Program-made: the position numbers and the translations under genes | NCBI GenBank assembly: GCA_947624255.1 | Contig: CANQJO010000017.1 | Span: forward strand, 1 to 43,023 | Reading direction: 5' to 3' | DNA length: 43,023 nt | From: an uncultured Ruminococcus sp. | GTDB lineage: Bacteria; Bacillota; Clostridia; Oscillospirales; Ruminococcaceae | The notes under the pieces: model-generated | What the model was told of the DNA's origin: nothing | What the model saw: only the letters and a program-made list of their open reading frames with translations | The model's database searches: none | Shown here: positions 1 to 7,598 of the stretch, one piece after another | Layout: every line of letters begins with the position of its first letter | Numbering within the stretch: the first letter of the stretch is position 1

Positions 1-1123
1 CCTGCAAGTTTACGGAATTTATTGATTTTTGCAAGCTGTTTTTTATCGAGATTCAGCATTTGCACATATTTCTCAATTGTCGTCGGATTTGTTGCCGTAA
101 TCAGTCTGTGTGCCTCTGTACACAATATGACAAGGTTTTCATAACTGTTATTTTCCCGATGTCCGCCTTGCCTTGGTTTGATATGGTGGCATTCCATGTT
201 ATGAAGTCTTAAGGGCTTATGCGTGACCGCACAGTTTCCTTTTTGTGCAATGTACCTTGAAAGCATATTATCCGCAAATTCAATGCTTTCCCATTTATAG
301 GCATTTTCCATCAGATAACGAATAATCTCAAAGCTGATAGAATTGGGAACATGATAATTCGCTTCACTTTTCAAAACGTATTTATTGACTTCCCGTCGTT
401 TGTACTTAGGATATTCATGCTGTACATATGCAACGGGGATAATCGGTCTGTCATGAATCCATCGCATTTGCTTGGATTTTCCGTAGTTGTCGGCAATAAA
501 CCTTGACCGTATTTCGACTGATTTTTCCACCTGACACCGCCTGCTGTTGTGGTTCGCACCACTCAGCATTTTTTGTATCGGATAGCCGATTTCGGCAAAA
601 TCCGCACTGACGTGTGTTGCCATTTTATAGTAGTTGTGCAGTCCGCTTATTAAGGAATTATGCAGACTGATATTTTTATCAAGTGACTTCCGGTCATTGT
701 GGTCCAGTATACGTTTTGTGCTTTCAGCAACTTTCTTTTTGGCTTTGTTTTTCGCCTTATTGGTCATATGCGATTTTACTGCATATTTTTCCCTTTTGGC
801 TCAGCTCGGATTTTCAATCCCGGAAATTCCATATAGTTCTTTTTCAGATCGGTAATTCCTGATTTTTCCTCACTGATGTCCAATGAAAGCCACTCTTTCA
901 GCCATTTTACAACGGCTGTATAGGTTTTCTTTGCTGTCTGATAACCTCTGCAAAAGATTTTGAAATCATCTGCATATCTGACAATATAGATTTCTTTCAG
1001 CCTGCTTTTTTCCCGAAGCATTGTCCATTTTTGTGACCTGTCTATGACAACATTTCCGTTTTTATCGGTCTTGCTGTACTCTCTGTTGACTTTTGTCGGC
1101 ATCATTTCCCATTGACCGGCAAT
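1..1123 (-). pseudogene. Group II intron reverse transcriptase/maturase with HNH domain, truncated and frameshifted
   Basis: Reading leftward from 1123, the frame gives WEMMPTKVNRE and then the RT catalytic motif IVRYADDFKIF, followed by typical maturase text, and stops at 776. Just before the stop, at a run of five A's (GGGAAAAATATG on the minus strand, near 783-795), the homology moves to another frame. That frame is open to position 1 and carries the thumb/maturase region (HNYYKMATHVSADF) and an HNH endonuclease region (ECHHIKPRQGG, then NLVILCTEAHRL). One missing A would explain the shift. The N-terminal RT blocks before YADD are absent: an in-frame stop at 1124-1126 closes the preceding 60-residue ORF, and the intron RNA domains expected upstream are not visible. 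The 3' end lies outside the window. I read it as a decayed retroelement; a base-call error at the homopolymer is the alternative for the frameshift only. Confidence 0.85.
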
Positions 1124-1306
1124 TCACCGGTCAAGTTCATCGTCTATCTCTTCCTGTGTGAAGTGAGGTAGCTTAACACAATGACGGAGTTCCTCGGCTG
1201 TTGAGTAGTCGATCTCAGGACAGTTAAGCATGACGGTCAGCAATTCCTCGCCGGCATCTGCCCGAAAGCCGTAATTGAGCAGACTGATCGATGTTGGATT
1301 TGGCAT
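1124..1306 (-). CDS. Uncharacterised 60-residue protein
   Basis: I do not recognise this protein. The ATG at 1306 follows a perfect AGGAGG with a 7-base spacer, so it is probably translated; a longer in-frame version starting at 1435 lacks such a site. It begins MPNPTSISLLNYGF, has a short predicted helical middle and an acidic tail ending in EEIDDELDR. There is no signal peptide or membrane segment. Its stop codon lies in the same frame as, and only a few codons before, the reverse transcriptase remnant. The C-terminus may therefore be a deletion junction rather than the native end. A roughly 390-base leader with repeats separates it from the nearest good promoter (1707-1735). Confidence 0.55.
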   Translation of the reverse strand: MPNPTSISLLNYGFRADAGEELLTVMLNCPEIDYSTAEELRHCVKLPHFTQEEIDDELDR

Positions 1307-1418
1307 AGAAAGACCTCCTTGACATATTTCATTTGAAATAAAAAAGCTCCTCATTGACCTGCTTTCATACAGGCTCAGTGAGAAGCGTTGTGCAGTATTC
1401 AATTTTAGGCATAAAAAT

Positions 1419-1456
1419 AGCGGACAGCGCTTCACTTCTATGAAACACCATCCGCT
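1419..1456 (-). other. Stem-loop in the leader of the 60-residue ORF
   Basis: AGCGGA at 1419-1424 pairs with TCCGCT at 1451-1456. On the minus strand the stem is followed by ATTTTTAT, so it could act as a weak terminator or attenuator between the promoter at 1707-1735 and the ORF starting at 1306. The loop is long (26 bases), which lowers confidence. Confidence 0.35.
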
Positions 1457-1491
1457 TTGTCCATGATTCAGTTTTCTTTGTCAACAGGCTA

Positions 1492-1631
1492 TCTACCGTC
1501 TTTTTTGGGGCTTCTACCAATTTTCTACCAACCTTTCAGGCGGTAGATTTCTACCGTTTTTTCTACCAAAAATCTTCATTTTGATGCTTTTTCGGAAACA
1601 GCGATGTTACGCAATTTTCTCCGTTTCTACC
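1492..1631. repeat. Six dispersed TCTACC repeats (GGTAGA on the minus strand)
   Basis: TCTACC occurs at 1492, 1513, 1524, 1550, 1562 and 1626, most copies preceded by T. One inverted copy (GGTAGA at 1542-1547) forms a small palindrome with the copy at 1550. The spacings (21, 11, 26, 12 and 64) are irregular but often near whole helical turns. No convincing gene covers the stretch. It resembles a protein-binding or iteron-type region; its function is unknown. Confidence 0.6.
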
Positions 1632-1670
1632 TTCATAAATGCCGATTTTTCGGTGATTCGGTAACAATTA

Positions 1671-1700
1671 ACGATAATTTACGATAATTGGCGATAAAGT
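1671..1700. repeat. Three tandem 10-bp repeats at a transcription start
   Basis: ACGATAATTT, ACGATAATTG and GCGATAAAGT lie head to tail at exact 10-bp steps. They sit immediately downstream of the minus-strand -10 box at 1707-1712 and so cover roughly +1 to +30 of that transcript. This placement suits an operator for a repressor reading one helix face. No regulator gene is visible next to it. Confidence 0.55.
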
Positions 1701-1706
1701 GGTGAT

Positions 1707-1735
1707 ATTATACCATACAAAACGCTAAATTTCAA
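1707..1735 (-). promoter_or_regulatory. Sigma-A type promoter for the accessory leader
   Basis: The minus strand reads TTGAAA (1735-1730), a 17-bp spacer, then TATAAT (1712-1707). Transcription would run left into the repeat-rich leader toward the 60-residue ORF. The stretch 1307-1742 holds no recognisable gene apart from this promoter, the repeats and the stem-loop. Confidence 0.65.
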
Positions 1736-1742
1736 CCCTCTT

Positions 1743-1777
1743 AAAAAAAAGAGCATTACCTGAGATGTAACGCTCTT
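1743..1777 (-). terminator. Rho-independent terminator of the feo operon
   Basis: The minus strand forms AAGAGCGTTAC / GTAATGCTCTT with a 7-base loop and one mismatch, followed by eight T residues. It lies 33 bp after the stop codon of the FeoB-associated peptide. Confidence 0.8.
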
Positions 1778-1809
1778 AATATATACCTTTACTTATCTTT
1801 TGGATAAAT

Positions 1810-1986
1810 TTATAATTTCTTCTTGTGACACGCTCCATGCATTGCGCAGTTCTCACAGCCGCAGCTACAGGAGCTTTTTCCTGCTTTTTTGTCCTTGATC
1901 ATTTTGATTATGACGCTCACCACTATTGCTATAAGTATAAGCGATACGATTATCGTTGAGAGATTATCCGTAAACCATTCAAGCAT
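1810..1986 (-). CDS. FeoB-associated Cys-rich membrane protein (58 aa)
   Basis: This small protein has one N-terminal membrane helix (roughly residues 10-28, TIIVSLILIAIVVSVII). A basic stretch follows, and then a cytosolic Cys-rich tail, CSCGCENCAMHGAC, ending in lysines. That layout matches the short proteins encoded directly after feoB in many Firmicutes. They are thought to assist ferrous iron transport, possibly by metal binding at the FeoB pore; the mechanism is not established. The ATG at 1986 overlaps the end of feoB by 8 bases, so the two are probably translationally coupled. It is the last gene of the operon before the terminator. Confidence 0.88.
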   Translation of the reverse strand: MLEWFTDNLSTIIVSLILIAIVVSVIIKMIKDKKAGKSSCSCGCENCAMHGACHKKKL

Positions 1987-4444
1987 TATGTCCCCTCCTG
2001 CCGCTGACTGCCGCCTTTATCTTTATATTTCTTGTAAGCCTTGCGGATTCCTTGTAAGGCTTGCAAAGCATAAATATTACAAATGCGATAACAGCAATTG
2101 CCGCAATAAGTCCTATGACATTTATGCTTCCGGAGAATATACTTCCTATCTGATAGATGCACAGTGCGACTGCATAAGCAAATATGCACTGATATCCTAT
2201 TGCAAATATTGTCCACTTCGGATTATTCATCTCACGCTTTATAGCTCCCATAGCTGCAAAGCAAGGAGCGCAAAGAAGATTGAACGCAAGGAAGCTGTAA
2301 CCTGCAAGCCTCGAAAGCGACTCAAAGTCGATAACTCCGAATACACCTACGACCTCTTCCTTTGCAACAAGTCCCATTATTGTAGCGACTGTCGCTGCTG
2401 CACTGTTGAATCCGAGCGGTGCAAATATCCACTTAATGCCGTCTCCTATCCTTCCGAGGATACTGTCAGACAGCTCAATATCTGCATTGAATCCAAATGA
2501 TCCGTCTGTCCAACCAAACACCGAGCCTGCCCAAATGATTATTGAGGAAAGCAGGATCACAGTTCCGGCTCTCCTGATGAACGACCAGCCTCTCTCCCAC
2601 ATAGAGCGCAGCACGTTGCCGACCGTAGGCAGGTGATATGCAGGAAGCTCCATAACAAACGGTGCCGGATCGCCTGCAAACATTTTTGTCTTTTTCAGCA
2701 TAATTCCCGAGATTATTATTGCTGCCATTCCCATAAAATATGCACTCGGACCTATCCACCATGCTCCGCCGAAAAGTGCAACGGAGATCATAGAAATTAT
2801 GGGGAGCTTTGCTCCGCAGGGAATGAATGTCGTGGTCATTATAGTCATTCGGCGGTCACGCTCATTCTCTATCGTACGTGACGACATAATTCCGGGAACG
2901 CCGCAGCCTGTTCCTATAAGTATCGGAATAAAGGATTTTCCCGAAAGCCCGAAACGTCGGAATATCCTGTCCATGATGAAGGCAACTCTTGCCATATATC
3001 CGCAGGATTCAAGTATCGCAAGAAATATGAAGAGCACCAGCATCTGTGGAACGAATCCCAGGACTGCGCCAACTCCTGCAACGATACCGTCAAGGATAAG
3101 GCTCTTCAGCCATTCAGCACAGCCGATATTTTCAAGAGCATCTCCGATAATTACAGGAATTCCCTTTACCCGGCCCTTGTATTCTGACGGATCGGGATAT
3201 GTGAATTCACCGTCCTCGTCAAGTGCCTCACCAAGTGCTGCATTTATGTCATAAACAGTACCGCCCCATTCCTCGTTTTTGTAAAATTCATCTGCATATG
3301 AACCATACGCCTCTTCAAAAGCTGCGAAATCGCCGTCTTCAACGGCTTGCTGAATTTCATCGGCACCCTTGATATTTTTATCTGCGGCAGCCTGATCTGC
3401 AACAGCCTTTACGCTGTCAGTGAACACAAACTTATCTGCCCACGCATCAACGTCCTCCTCATATGCTTTTCTGTACGATGACGATATGAACCAGCCGTCG
3501 CCGAAAAGTCCGTCATTTGTCCAGTCGGTGAGAATAGTTCCTACAGATGTTACCGATACATAATAAACGATTATCATTATCACAGCAAATATCGGAAGTC
3601 CCAGCCAGCGGTTCGTAACGATCCTGTCGATCTTATCGGATACCGATGCTCCCGAACGCTTTTTTTTGCAGCAGCCTCCGATCATCTTCGCAATATAATT
3701 ATACCGCTCATTTGTGATTATGGATTCTGAATCGTCATCCATATCGTTTTCAACAGCTTTTATTATTTCCTCGACCTTTTTTGCGGTATCATCGCTGAGG
3801 CTGAGATCTTCAAGCACTTTCTCATCACGCTCAAAGAGTTTAACCGCATACCAGCGGCGGTTATCCTCCGGTATTTTTTGAAGAGCGATCTCCTCAACAG
3901 CCGAAAGTGTACTCTCTATCTCAGGAGAAAATGTATGGGCAGGTGCGGTCTTCTCTGATTTTGCAGCCGCAACAGCAGCCTCAGCCGCTTCGGTGATGCC
4001 GTCACCTTTAAGAGCGGATATTTCCACCACCTTGCAGCCGAGTGCTTTTGAAAGTTCACCAATATTTATTTTATCGCCGTTTTTCTTTACAACGTCGATC
4101 ATATTGACGGCAGCTACCACCGGTATGCCCAATTCCGTGAGCTGTGTGGTGAGATAAAGATTTCTCTCAAGATTTGTGCCGTCGATTATATTCAGTATGA
4201 CATCGGGCTTTTCATCAAGAAGATAATTTCTTGCAACGACCTCCTCGAGTGTATAAGGCGAAAGCGAATATATTCCGGGAAGATCGGTAACTATCACACC
4301 ATCATGCTTTTTGAGCCTGCCCTCCTTTTTTTCGACCGTAACGCCCGGCCAGTTTCCGACAAACTGATTTGAGCCGGTCAGTGCGTTAAAGAGAGTCGTT
4401 TTTCCGCTGTTAGGATTACCTGCAAGAGCAATTCTGATACTCAT
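1979..4444 (-). CDS. feoB: Ferrous iron transport protein B
   Basis: FeoB is an inner-membrane Fe(II) transporter with an N-terminal GTPase domain. The 821 residues show G1 GNPNSGKTT at about 9-17, G3 DLPG at 54-57, G4 NMID at 114-117 and G5 SALK near 143. A helical linker follows, then the membrane domain with two Gate-type segments (for example FIPILIGTGCGVPG and FIPCGAKLPI). Between the first and second membrane segments lies an acidic stretch of roughly 130 residues (about 312-445), longer than the loop in typical FeoB proteins. The ATG at 4444 begins MSIRIALAGN, and the site ahead of it (GTGAGGA) is moderate. It is third in the operon, behind two feoA genes, with a GTTAG-N6-CTAAC palindrome in the short gap upstream. 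Confidence 0.97.
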   Translation of the reverse strand: MSIRIALAGNPNSGKTTLFNALTGSNQFVGNWPGVTVEKKEGRLKKHDGVIVTDLPGIYSLSPYTLEEVVARNYLLDEKPDVILNIIDGTNLERNLYLTTQLTELGIPVVAAVNMIDVVKKNGDKINIGELSKALGCKVVEISALKGDGITEAAEAAVAAAKSEKTAPAHTFSPEIESTLSAVEEIALQKIPEDNRRWYAVKLFERDEKVLEDLSLSDDTAKKVEEIIKAVENDMDDDSESIITNERYNYIAKMIGGCCKKKRSGASVSDKIDRIVTNRWLGLPIFAVIMIIVYYVSVTSVGTILTDWTNDGLFGDGWFISSSYRKAYEEDVDAWADKFVFTDSVKAVADQAAADKNIKGADEIQQAVEDGDFAAFEEAYGSYADEFYKNEEWGGTVYDINAALGEALDEDGEFTYPDPSEYKGRVKGIPVIIGDALENIGCAEWLKSLILDGIVAGVGAVLGFVPQMLVLFIFLAILESCGYMARVAFIMDRIFRRFGLSGKSFIPILIGTGCGVPGIMSSRTIENERDRRMTIMTTTFIPCGAKLPIISMISVALFGGAWWIGPSAYFMGMAAIIISGIMLKKTKMFAGDPAPFVMELPAYHLPTVGNVLRSMWERGWSFIRRAGTVILLSSIIIWAGSVFGWTDGSFGFNADIELSDSILGRIGDGIKWIFAPLGFNSAAATVATIMGLVAKEEVVGVFGVIDFESLSRLAGYSFLAFNLLCAPCFAAMGAIKREMNNPKWTIFAIGYQCIFAYAVALCIYQIGSIFSGSINVIGLIAAIAVIAFVIFMLCKPYKESARLTRNIKIKAAVSGRRGHNA

Positions 4445-4463
4445 TAAAAATTCCTCACTTTCC

Positions 4464-4479
4464 GTTAGAATAATCTAAC
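4464..4479. promoter_or_regulatory. Palindromic operator-like site in front of feoB
   Basis: GTTAGAATAATCTAAC is a perfect GTTAG-N6-CTAAC inverted repeat lying 19 bp upstream of the feoB start. It matches two further sites upstream of the operon (4988 and 5085). No good -10/-35 pair accompanies it, so it may give internal repression. See the matching sites for the assignment to a DtxR/MntR-type regulator. Confidence 0.6.
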
Positions 4480-4511
4480 TATTAGTCAAAAAATAAAGGC
4501 TGTGCATTTTA

Positions 4512-4736
4512 TTATCCTTGAATAACTTCAACCAATTCAGCCTCTGCTTTTCTTATTGAAAGCTCATAGCCTCTGACAGTGATCTCTATGGGATCTCCCA
4601 GCGGAGCTGCCTTGCGGACTGTCAGCCTTACACCTTTAGTCAGTCCCATATCCATGATCCTGCGCTTCACAGCGCCCTCTCCGATGATCCTGCTCACTCT
4701 GACGGTGTCTCCGATTTTTACTTCTCTGAGTGTCAT
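4512..4736 (-). CDS. feoA: FeoA family ferrous iron transport protein (second copy)
   Basis: This is a 74-residue SH3-like cytosolic protein with the FeoA signature IKRRIMDMGLTKG-type motif (here VKRRIMDMGLTKGV near 23-36) and a C-terminal GYELSIRKAEAELVEV strand region. FeoA proteins interact with FeoB and modulate its GTPase and transport cycle. The ATG at 4736 has AAGGAGGAAC ahead of it. The gene lies 19 bp after the first feoA and 67 bp before feoB. Two tandem feoA genes ahead of feoB are common in clostridia. Confidence 0.93.
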   Translation of the reverse strand: MTLREVKIGDTVRVSRIIGEGAVKRRIMDMGLTKGVRLTVRKAAPLGDPIEITVRGYELSIRKAEAELVEVIQG

Positions 4737-4755
4737 TGCTGTTCCTCCTTAAAAA

Positions 4756-4965
4756 CTATATCATAATTTTATGAGCCATTTCACGGCTTATGGCAACTCT
4801 TGACTCCTTTACGTTCACAATGAGGTTTCCGTTGACCGAATTAACAACGCTCACCGTACCTCCTGCAACGAATCCCAGATTTTCAAGATGTCTCCTTACC
4901 TCCGGAGCTCCTCCAAGCTTTTTTATGGTATACTTCTCGCCGATATCGGCAAAAGTCAGCGGCAT
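4756..4965 (-). CDS. feoA: FeoA family ferrous iron transport protein (first copy)
   Basis: This 69-residue FeoA-like protein shows EVRRHLENLGFVAGG near 22-36 and a C-terminal ESRVAISREMAHKIMI, which fits the family. It is the first gene of the iron operon. GGGAGGAG precedes the ATG at 4965 with good spacing. A perfect-consensus promoter and an operator-like palindrome lie directly upstream, pointing to metal-dependent control of the whole unit. Confidence 0.92.
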   Translation of the reverse strand: MPLTFADIGEKYTIKKLGGAPEVRRHLENLGFVAGGTVSVVNSVNGNLIVNVKESRVAISREMAHKIMI

Positions 4966-4987
4966 TATAACATCTCCTCCCTGATTT

Positions 4988-5003
4988 GTTAGGATTTTCT
5001 AAC
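4988..5003. promoter_or_regulatory. Operator-like palindrome at the feo transcription start
   Basis: GTTAGGATTTTCTAAC (GTTAG-N6-CTAAC) begins 8 bp downstream of the feo -10 box, so a bound repressor would cover the start site. An identical 16-mer recurs at 5085-5100. The TTAG-N-CTAA style resembles operators of DtxR/IdeR/MntR-family metalloregulators, although Fur cannot be excluded from sequence alone. Confidence 0.7.
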
Positions 5004-5011
5004 CATTTATT

Positions 5012-5040
5012 ATTATATACTAACATTTTTGATTTGTCAA
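5012..5040 (-). promoter_or_regulatory. feo operon promoter
   Basis: The minus strand carries TTGACA (5040-5035), a 17-bp spacer and TATAAT (5017-5012), matching the sigma-A consensus at every position. An extra GTTAG half-site lies inside the spacer. The strength of the promoter suggests that repression, not activation, sets the expression level. Confidence 0.85.
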
Positions 5041-5075
5041 CGATAAAATGATGATTTTTATAAAATTTGTATATA

Positions 5076-5100
5076 CTAACAAAAGTTAGGATTTTCTAAC
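5076..5100. promoter_or_regulatory. Upstream feo operator cluster
   Basis: GTTAGGATTTTCTAAC at 5085-5100 is the same 16-mer as at 4988. It overlaps a second inverted repeat, CTAAC-AAAA-GTTAG, at 5076-5089. A further CTAAC half-site lies near 5127-5131. On the minus strand a TATAAT lies just upstream of this site with a weak TTGTTA 16 bp further back, so a second tandem promoter is possible. Confidence 0.6.
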
Positions 5101-5160
5101 ATAATATTATATTGAATTTGTCAATACTAACAATATAAGTATATATTCAAGTGCTCTGTG

Positions 5161-5194
5161 ATCAAAAAAGACTGCCGAAGCAGTCCTTTTTGAT
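5161..5194 (-). terminator. Terminator after the aro operon (possibly bidirectional)
   Basis: GACTGC-CGAA-GCAGTC forms a tight tetraloop hairpin flanked by A- and T-runs on both sides. On the minus strand it ends in six T residues, 9 bp after the DAHP synthase stop codon. Confidence 0.85.
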
Positions 5195-5202
5195 ATGATA
5201 GG

Positions 5203-6231
5203 TCAAAGCTGTTCCGCAAGCTCATAGATGAGCCGCTCTGATTTTTCCCAGCCGAGACATGGATCGGTAATTGATTTGCCATAGATATTCTCGCCTATTT
5301 TCTGGCAGCCGTCCTCAATGTAGCTTTCAATCATCAGTCCCTTTACCAGTCTGCGGATCTCCTCACTGTGGCGCATACTGTGGAGTATCTCCTTGGCGAT
5401 ACGTATCTGCTCCATGTATTTCTTTCCGGAGTTTGAGTGGTTCGTATCAACTATCAGCGCAGGATTCTTGTAATCCTTTTCCGTATATTTTTCAGCAAGG
5501 CGCATGATATCCTCATAGTGATAATTCGGGAACGGATTCCCCCTGTCGTCGACATATCCTCTCAGAATTGCGTGAGCATAGGGATTTCCGTCACTTTTTG
5601 CCTCGCTTGCCCTGTAAATAAAGGCATGGGGACGCTGCGCTGCTGTTATGGAGTTCATCATTACCGAGATATCTCCGCCGGTCGGATTTTTCATTCCCAC
5701 GGGAATATTCACACCGCTTGAGACAAGTCTGTGCTGCTGATTCTCCACCGAACGAGCACCTACTGCGATATATGACAGCACGTCATCAAGATAGCTGTAA
5801 TTTTCCGGATAAAGCATCTCATCGGCGGCACTGAAGCCTGTTTCGGCAAGAGATCGTATATGGAGATTTCTCACGGCAACGATACCGCTTTTGAGGTCAG
5901 GCATTTTCGTGGGATTCGGCTGGTGAAGCATTCCCTTGTAGCCCTCGCCGGTGGTGCGTGGTTTACCGGTATAAATTCTCGGTATCATGAGGATCTTATC
6001 CTTGACCTTTTCCTGAACCTCACGCAGGCGTGTGATATAGTCCAGTACGCTGTCCTCATTGTCAGCGGAGCACGGTCCTATAATGAGCAGGAATTTGTCA
6101 GACTCTCCACGAAAGACAGCTTTGATCTCCTCATCACGTTTTGCTTTTGCCTCTGCAAGCTCTTTTGACAGAGGCTGCGCTGCTTTTATCTCATCGGGAC
6201 GAGGAAGCTCCCTTATAATATTCATACCCAT
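5203..6231 (-). CDS. aroF: Class I 3-deoxy-7-phosphoheptulonate (DAHP) synthase
   Basis: This enzyme condenses phosphoenolpyruvate and erythrose 4-phosphate, the first step of aromatic amino acid synthesis. The protein (342 residues from this start) shows class I AroF/G/H features: an N-terminal extension, LLIIGPCSADNEDS, then PRTTGEGYKGMLHQP, GARSVENQQHR and the C-terminal metal/substrate segment DTNHSNSGK. I chose the ATG at 6231 because AAAGGA then lies 9 bases ahead; a TTG at 6237 would be only 3 bases from it. It starts 2 bp after aroC ends, so the two form an operon. The class is clear, but which of the aroF/G/H names applies, and its feedback inhibitor, cannot be told from this sequence. 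Confidence 0.95.
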   Translation of the reverse strand: MGMNIIRELPRPDEIKAAQPLSKELAEAKAKRDEEIKAVFRGESDKFLLIIGPCSADNEDSVLDYITRLREVQEKVKDKILMIPRIYTGKPRTTGEGYKGMLHQPNPTKMPDLKSGIVAVRNLHIRSLAETGFSAADEMLYPENYSYLDDVLSYIAVGARSVENQQHRLVSSGVNIPVGMKNPTGGDISVMMNSITAAQRPHAFIYRASEAKSDGNPYAHAILRGYVDDRGNPFPNYHYEDIMRLAEKYTEKDYKNPALIVDTNHSNSGKKYMEQIRIAKEILHSMRHSEEIRRLVKGLMIESYIEDGCQKIGENIYGKSITDPCLGWEKSERLIYELAEQL

Positions 6232-6233
6232 TT

Positions 6234-7340
6234 TCAATCATCCTTTCTGTTTTCTGCGATCAGGTCGGTGCCGAATCTCAGTGCAAGCTGATCGCACAAT
6301 ACGAGAGCTGCCGCACTGTCCGCCACAACTCTTGCACGATGGATTATAGCCGGATCGTGACGTCCTTTTATCACAAGGGAGGTGTTCTCCATAGTGCGCA
6401 TATCCACAGTCTGCTGCTCTTTGAAAATAGAGGGCGTAGGCTTTACGGCAGTTCTGAAAATGACAGGCATACCGTCAGAAATACCGCCAAGTATTCCCCC
6501 ACAGTTATTTGTACGGGTAAAGACATTTCCTGCGTCCAAAAAAAATGTATCATTTGCCTCGCTGCCCTTTTTTTCCGCAAGAGCAAAGCCTGCTCCGAAT
6601 TCGATGCCCTTGACTGCCGGGATACTGAACATCATATGAGCAAGCATACCCTCCAGTGTATCGAACCACGGTTCACCGACTCCGGCAGGCAGACCTATCA
6701 CAGCAGTTTCAAGCACACCGCCCACACTGTCGCCCTGCTGTCTGGCATCGTTTATTGCAGAGATCATTTTCTCCCTGATATCGTCATCAAGGACGGCGAA
6801 TGACTTATCGCCAAGAGCGGCGATATCCGCCGGGAGATCGGCGAACCCCCGGTCATTTATTCCTGCACACGAGAGAATATGTGTACCGATATGTATATTT
6901 TTTTCACGGAGTGCCGATATAGCGACAGCTCCGGCAGCAACGAGACCGGCAGTTATCCGTCCGGAGAAGTGACCGCCACCACGGAAGTCCTGAAATCCGT
7001 GATATTTCATCAATGCGGTAAAGTCGGCATGACCGGGGCGAGCCTTATATGCAAGTTCGCCGTAATCTTTGCTGTGAGCGTCCTGATTTTCGATAATAAA
7101 GGTTATGGGAGTGCCGGTGGTTTTCCCATTGAAGACTCCGCTGACGATCCTTACATTGTCTGCCTCACGTCTTGCTGTGGATATAGTCCCGACGGAACGG
7201 CGGAGAGACATCTGATGGGCAATAAAGCTCTCATCAACAGTAATACCGGGAGCGAGACCGTCAAGGACAGCGCCTATCATCGTTCCGTGGCTCTCACCGA
7301 AAATAGTTACCGAAACGCTTGAACCGAAGGTGTTTTTCAA
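6234..7340 (-). CDS. aroC: Chorismate synthase
   Basis: This enzyme makes chorismate from 5-enolpyruvylshikimate 3-phosphate using reduced FMN. The 368 residues begin with the family start LKNTFGSSVSVTIFGESHG. They contain the conserved RPGHADFT and GGGHFSGR regions and a C-terminal RHDPAIIHRARVVADSA, with normal family length. I start it at a TTG (7340) because AAGGAG lies 9 bases upstream and the family begins here; the longer in-frame reading to 7412 would start about at the transcription start. It is co-transcribed with the DAHP synthase behind a promoter at 7418-7446, pairing the first and last steps of the shikimate route. Confidence 0.96.
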   Translation of the reverse strand: MKNTFGSSVSVTIFGESHGTMIGAVLDGLAPGITVDESFIAHQMSLRRSVGTISTARREADNVRIVSGVFNGKTTGTPITFIIENQDAHSKDYGELAYKARPGHADFTALMKYHGFQDFRGGGHFSGRITAGLVAAGAVAISALREKNIHIGTHILSCAGINDRGFADLPADIAALGDKSFAVLDDDIREKMISAINDARQQGDSVGGVLETAVIGLPAGVGEPWFDTLEGMLAHMMFSIPAVKGIEFGAGFALAEKKGSEANDTFFLDAGNVFTRTNNCGGILGGISDGMPVIFRTAVKPTPSIFKEQQTVDMRTMENTSLVIKGRHDPAIIHRARVVADSAAALVLCDQLALRFGTDLIAENRKDD

Positions 7341-7417
7341 TAGCTTCAACTCCTTATAGCCTGACCGGCATTTCAACGCACACGCTGAGATACCGAACAG
7401 GTAATATTCCAAATCAT

Positions 7418-7446
7418 ATTTTAATACTTTTGAGAGAAAATGTCAA
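7418..7446 (-). promoter_or_regulatory. aroC promoter
   Basis: The minus strand has TTGACA (7446-7441), a 17-bp spacer and TAAAAT (7423-7418). This gives a leader of about 70 bases before the TTG start. I see no T-box or obvious attenuator in the leader. Confidence 0.75.
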
Positions 7447-7598
7447 CAGTCTGTCGGCTTTGCAATTTTTGATCCGATGAAATATTTACTGTTCCGATTT
7501 TCTATGAAATATTTTTGTCCGGGGTGAATATAATTCTCATAGGGGAAATAATAAAGGTAACACCGCATATTGTCGGTGCTGACCGAAGAGGTGAGGAT

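Noticed and set aside
312..445. Finding entry titled as a retracted coordinate note
   Set aside because: Its numbers are FeoB residue positions; the valid observation is the entry at 3110-3511.
371..562. 63-codon minus-strand open frame
   Set aside because: The true maturase/HNH frame of the intron remnant covers the same bases in another frame.
1503..1577. A possible 21-residue peptide (starting MKIFGRKNGRNLPP) in the minus-strand leader
   Set aside because: There is no ribosome site, and the sequence is produced by the GGTAGA repeats.
1889..2500. Cys-rich 203-codon open frame on the + strand antisense to feoB
   Set aside because: It lies wholly opposite feoB and the Cys-rich peptide, has no ribosome site, and its composition follows the opposite strand.
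7341..7412. Leader peptide with Tyr/Phe codons before aroC (attenuation of aromatic genes)
   Set aside because: The frame runs into aroC without a stop and its first codon lies at the transcription start, with no ribosome site.
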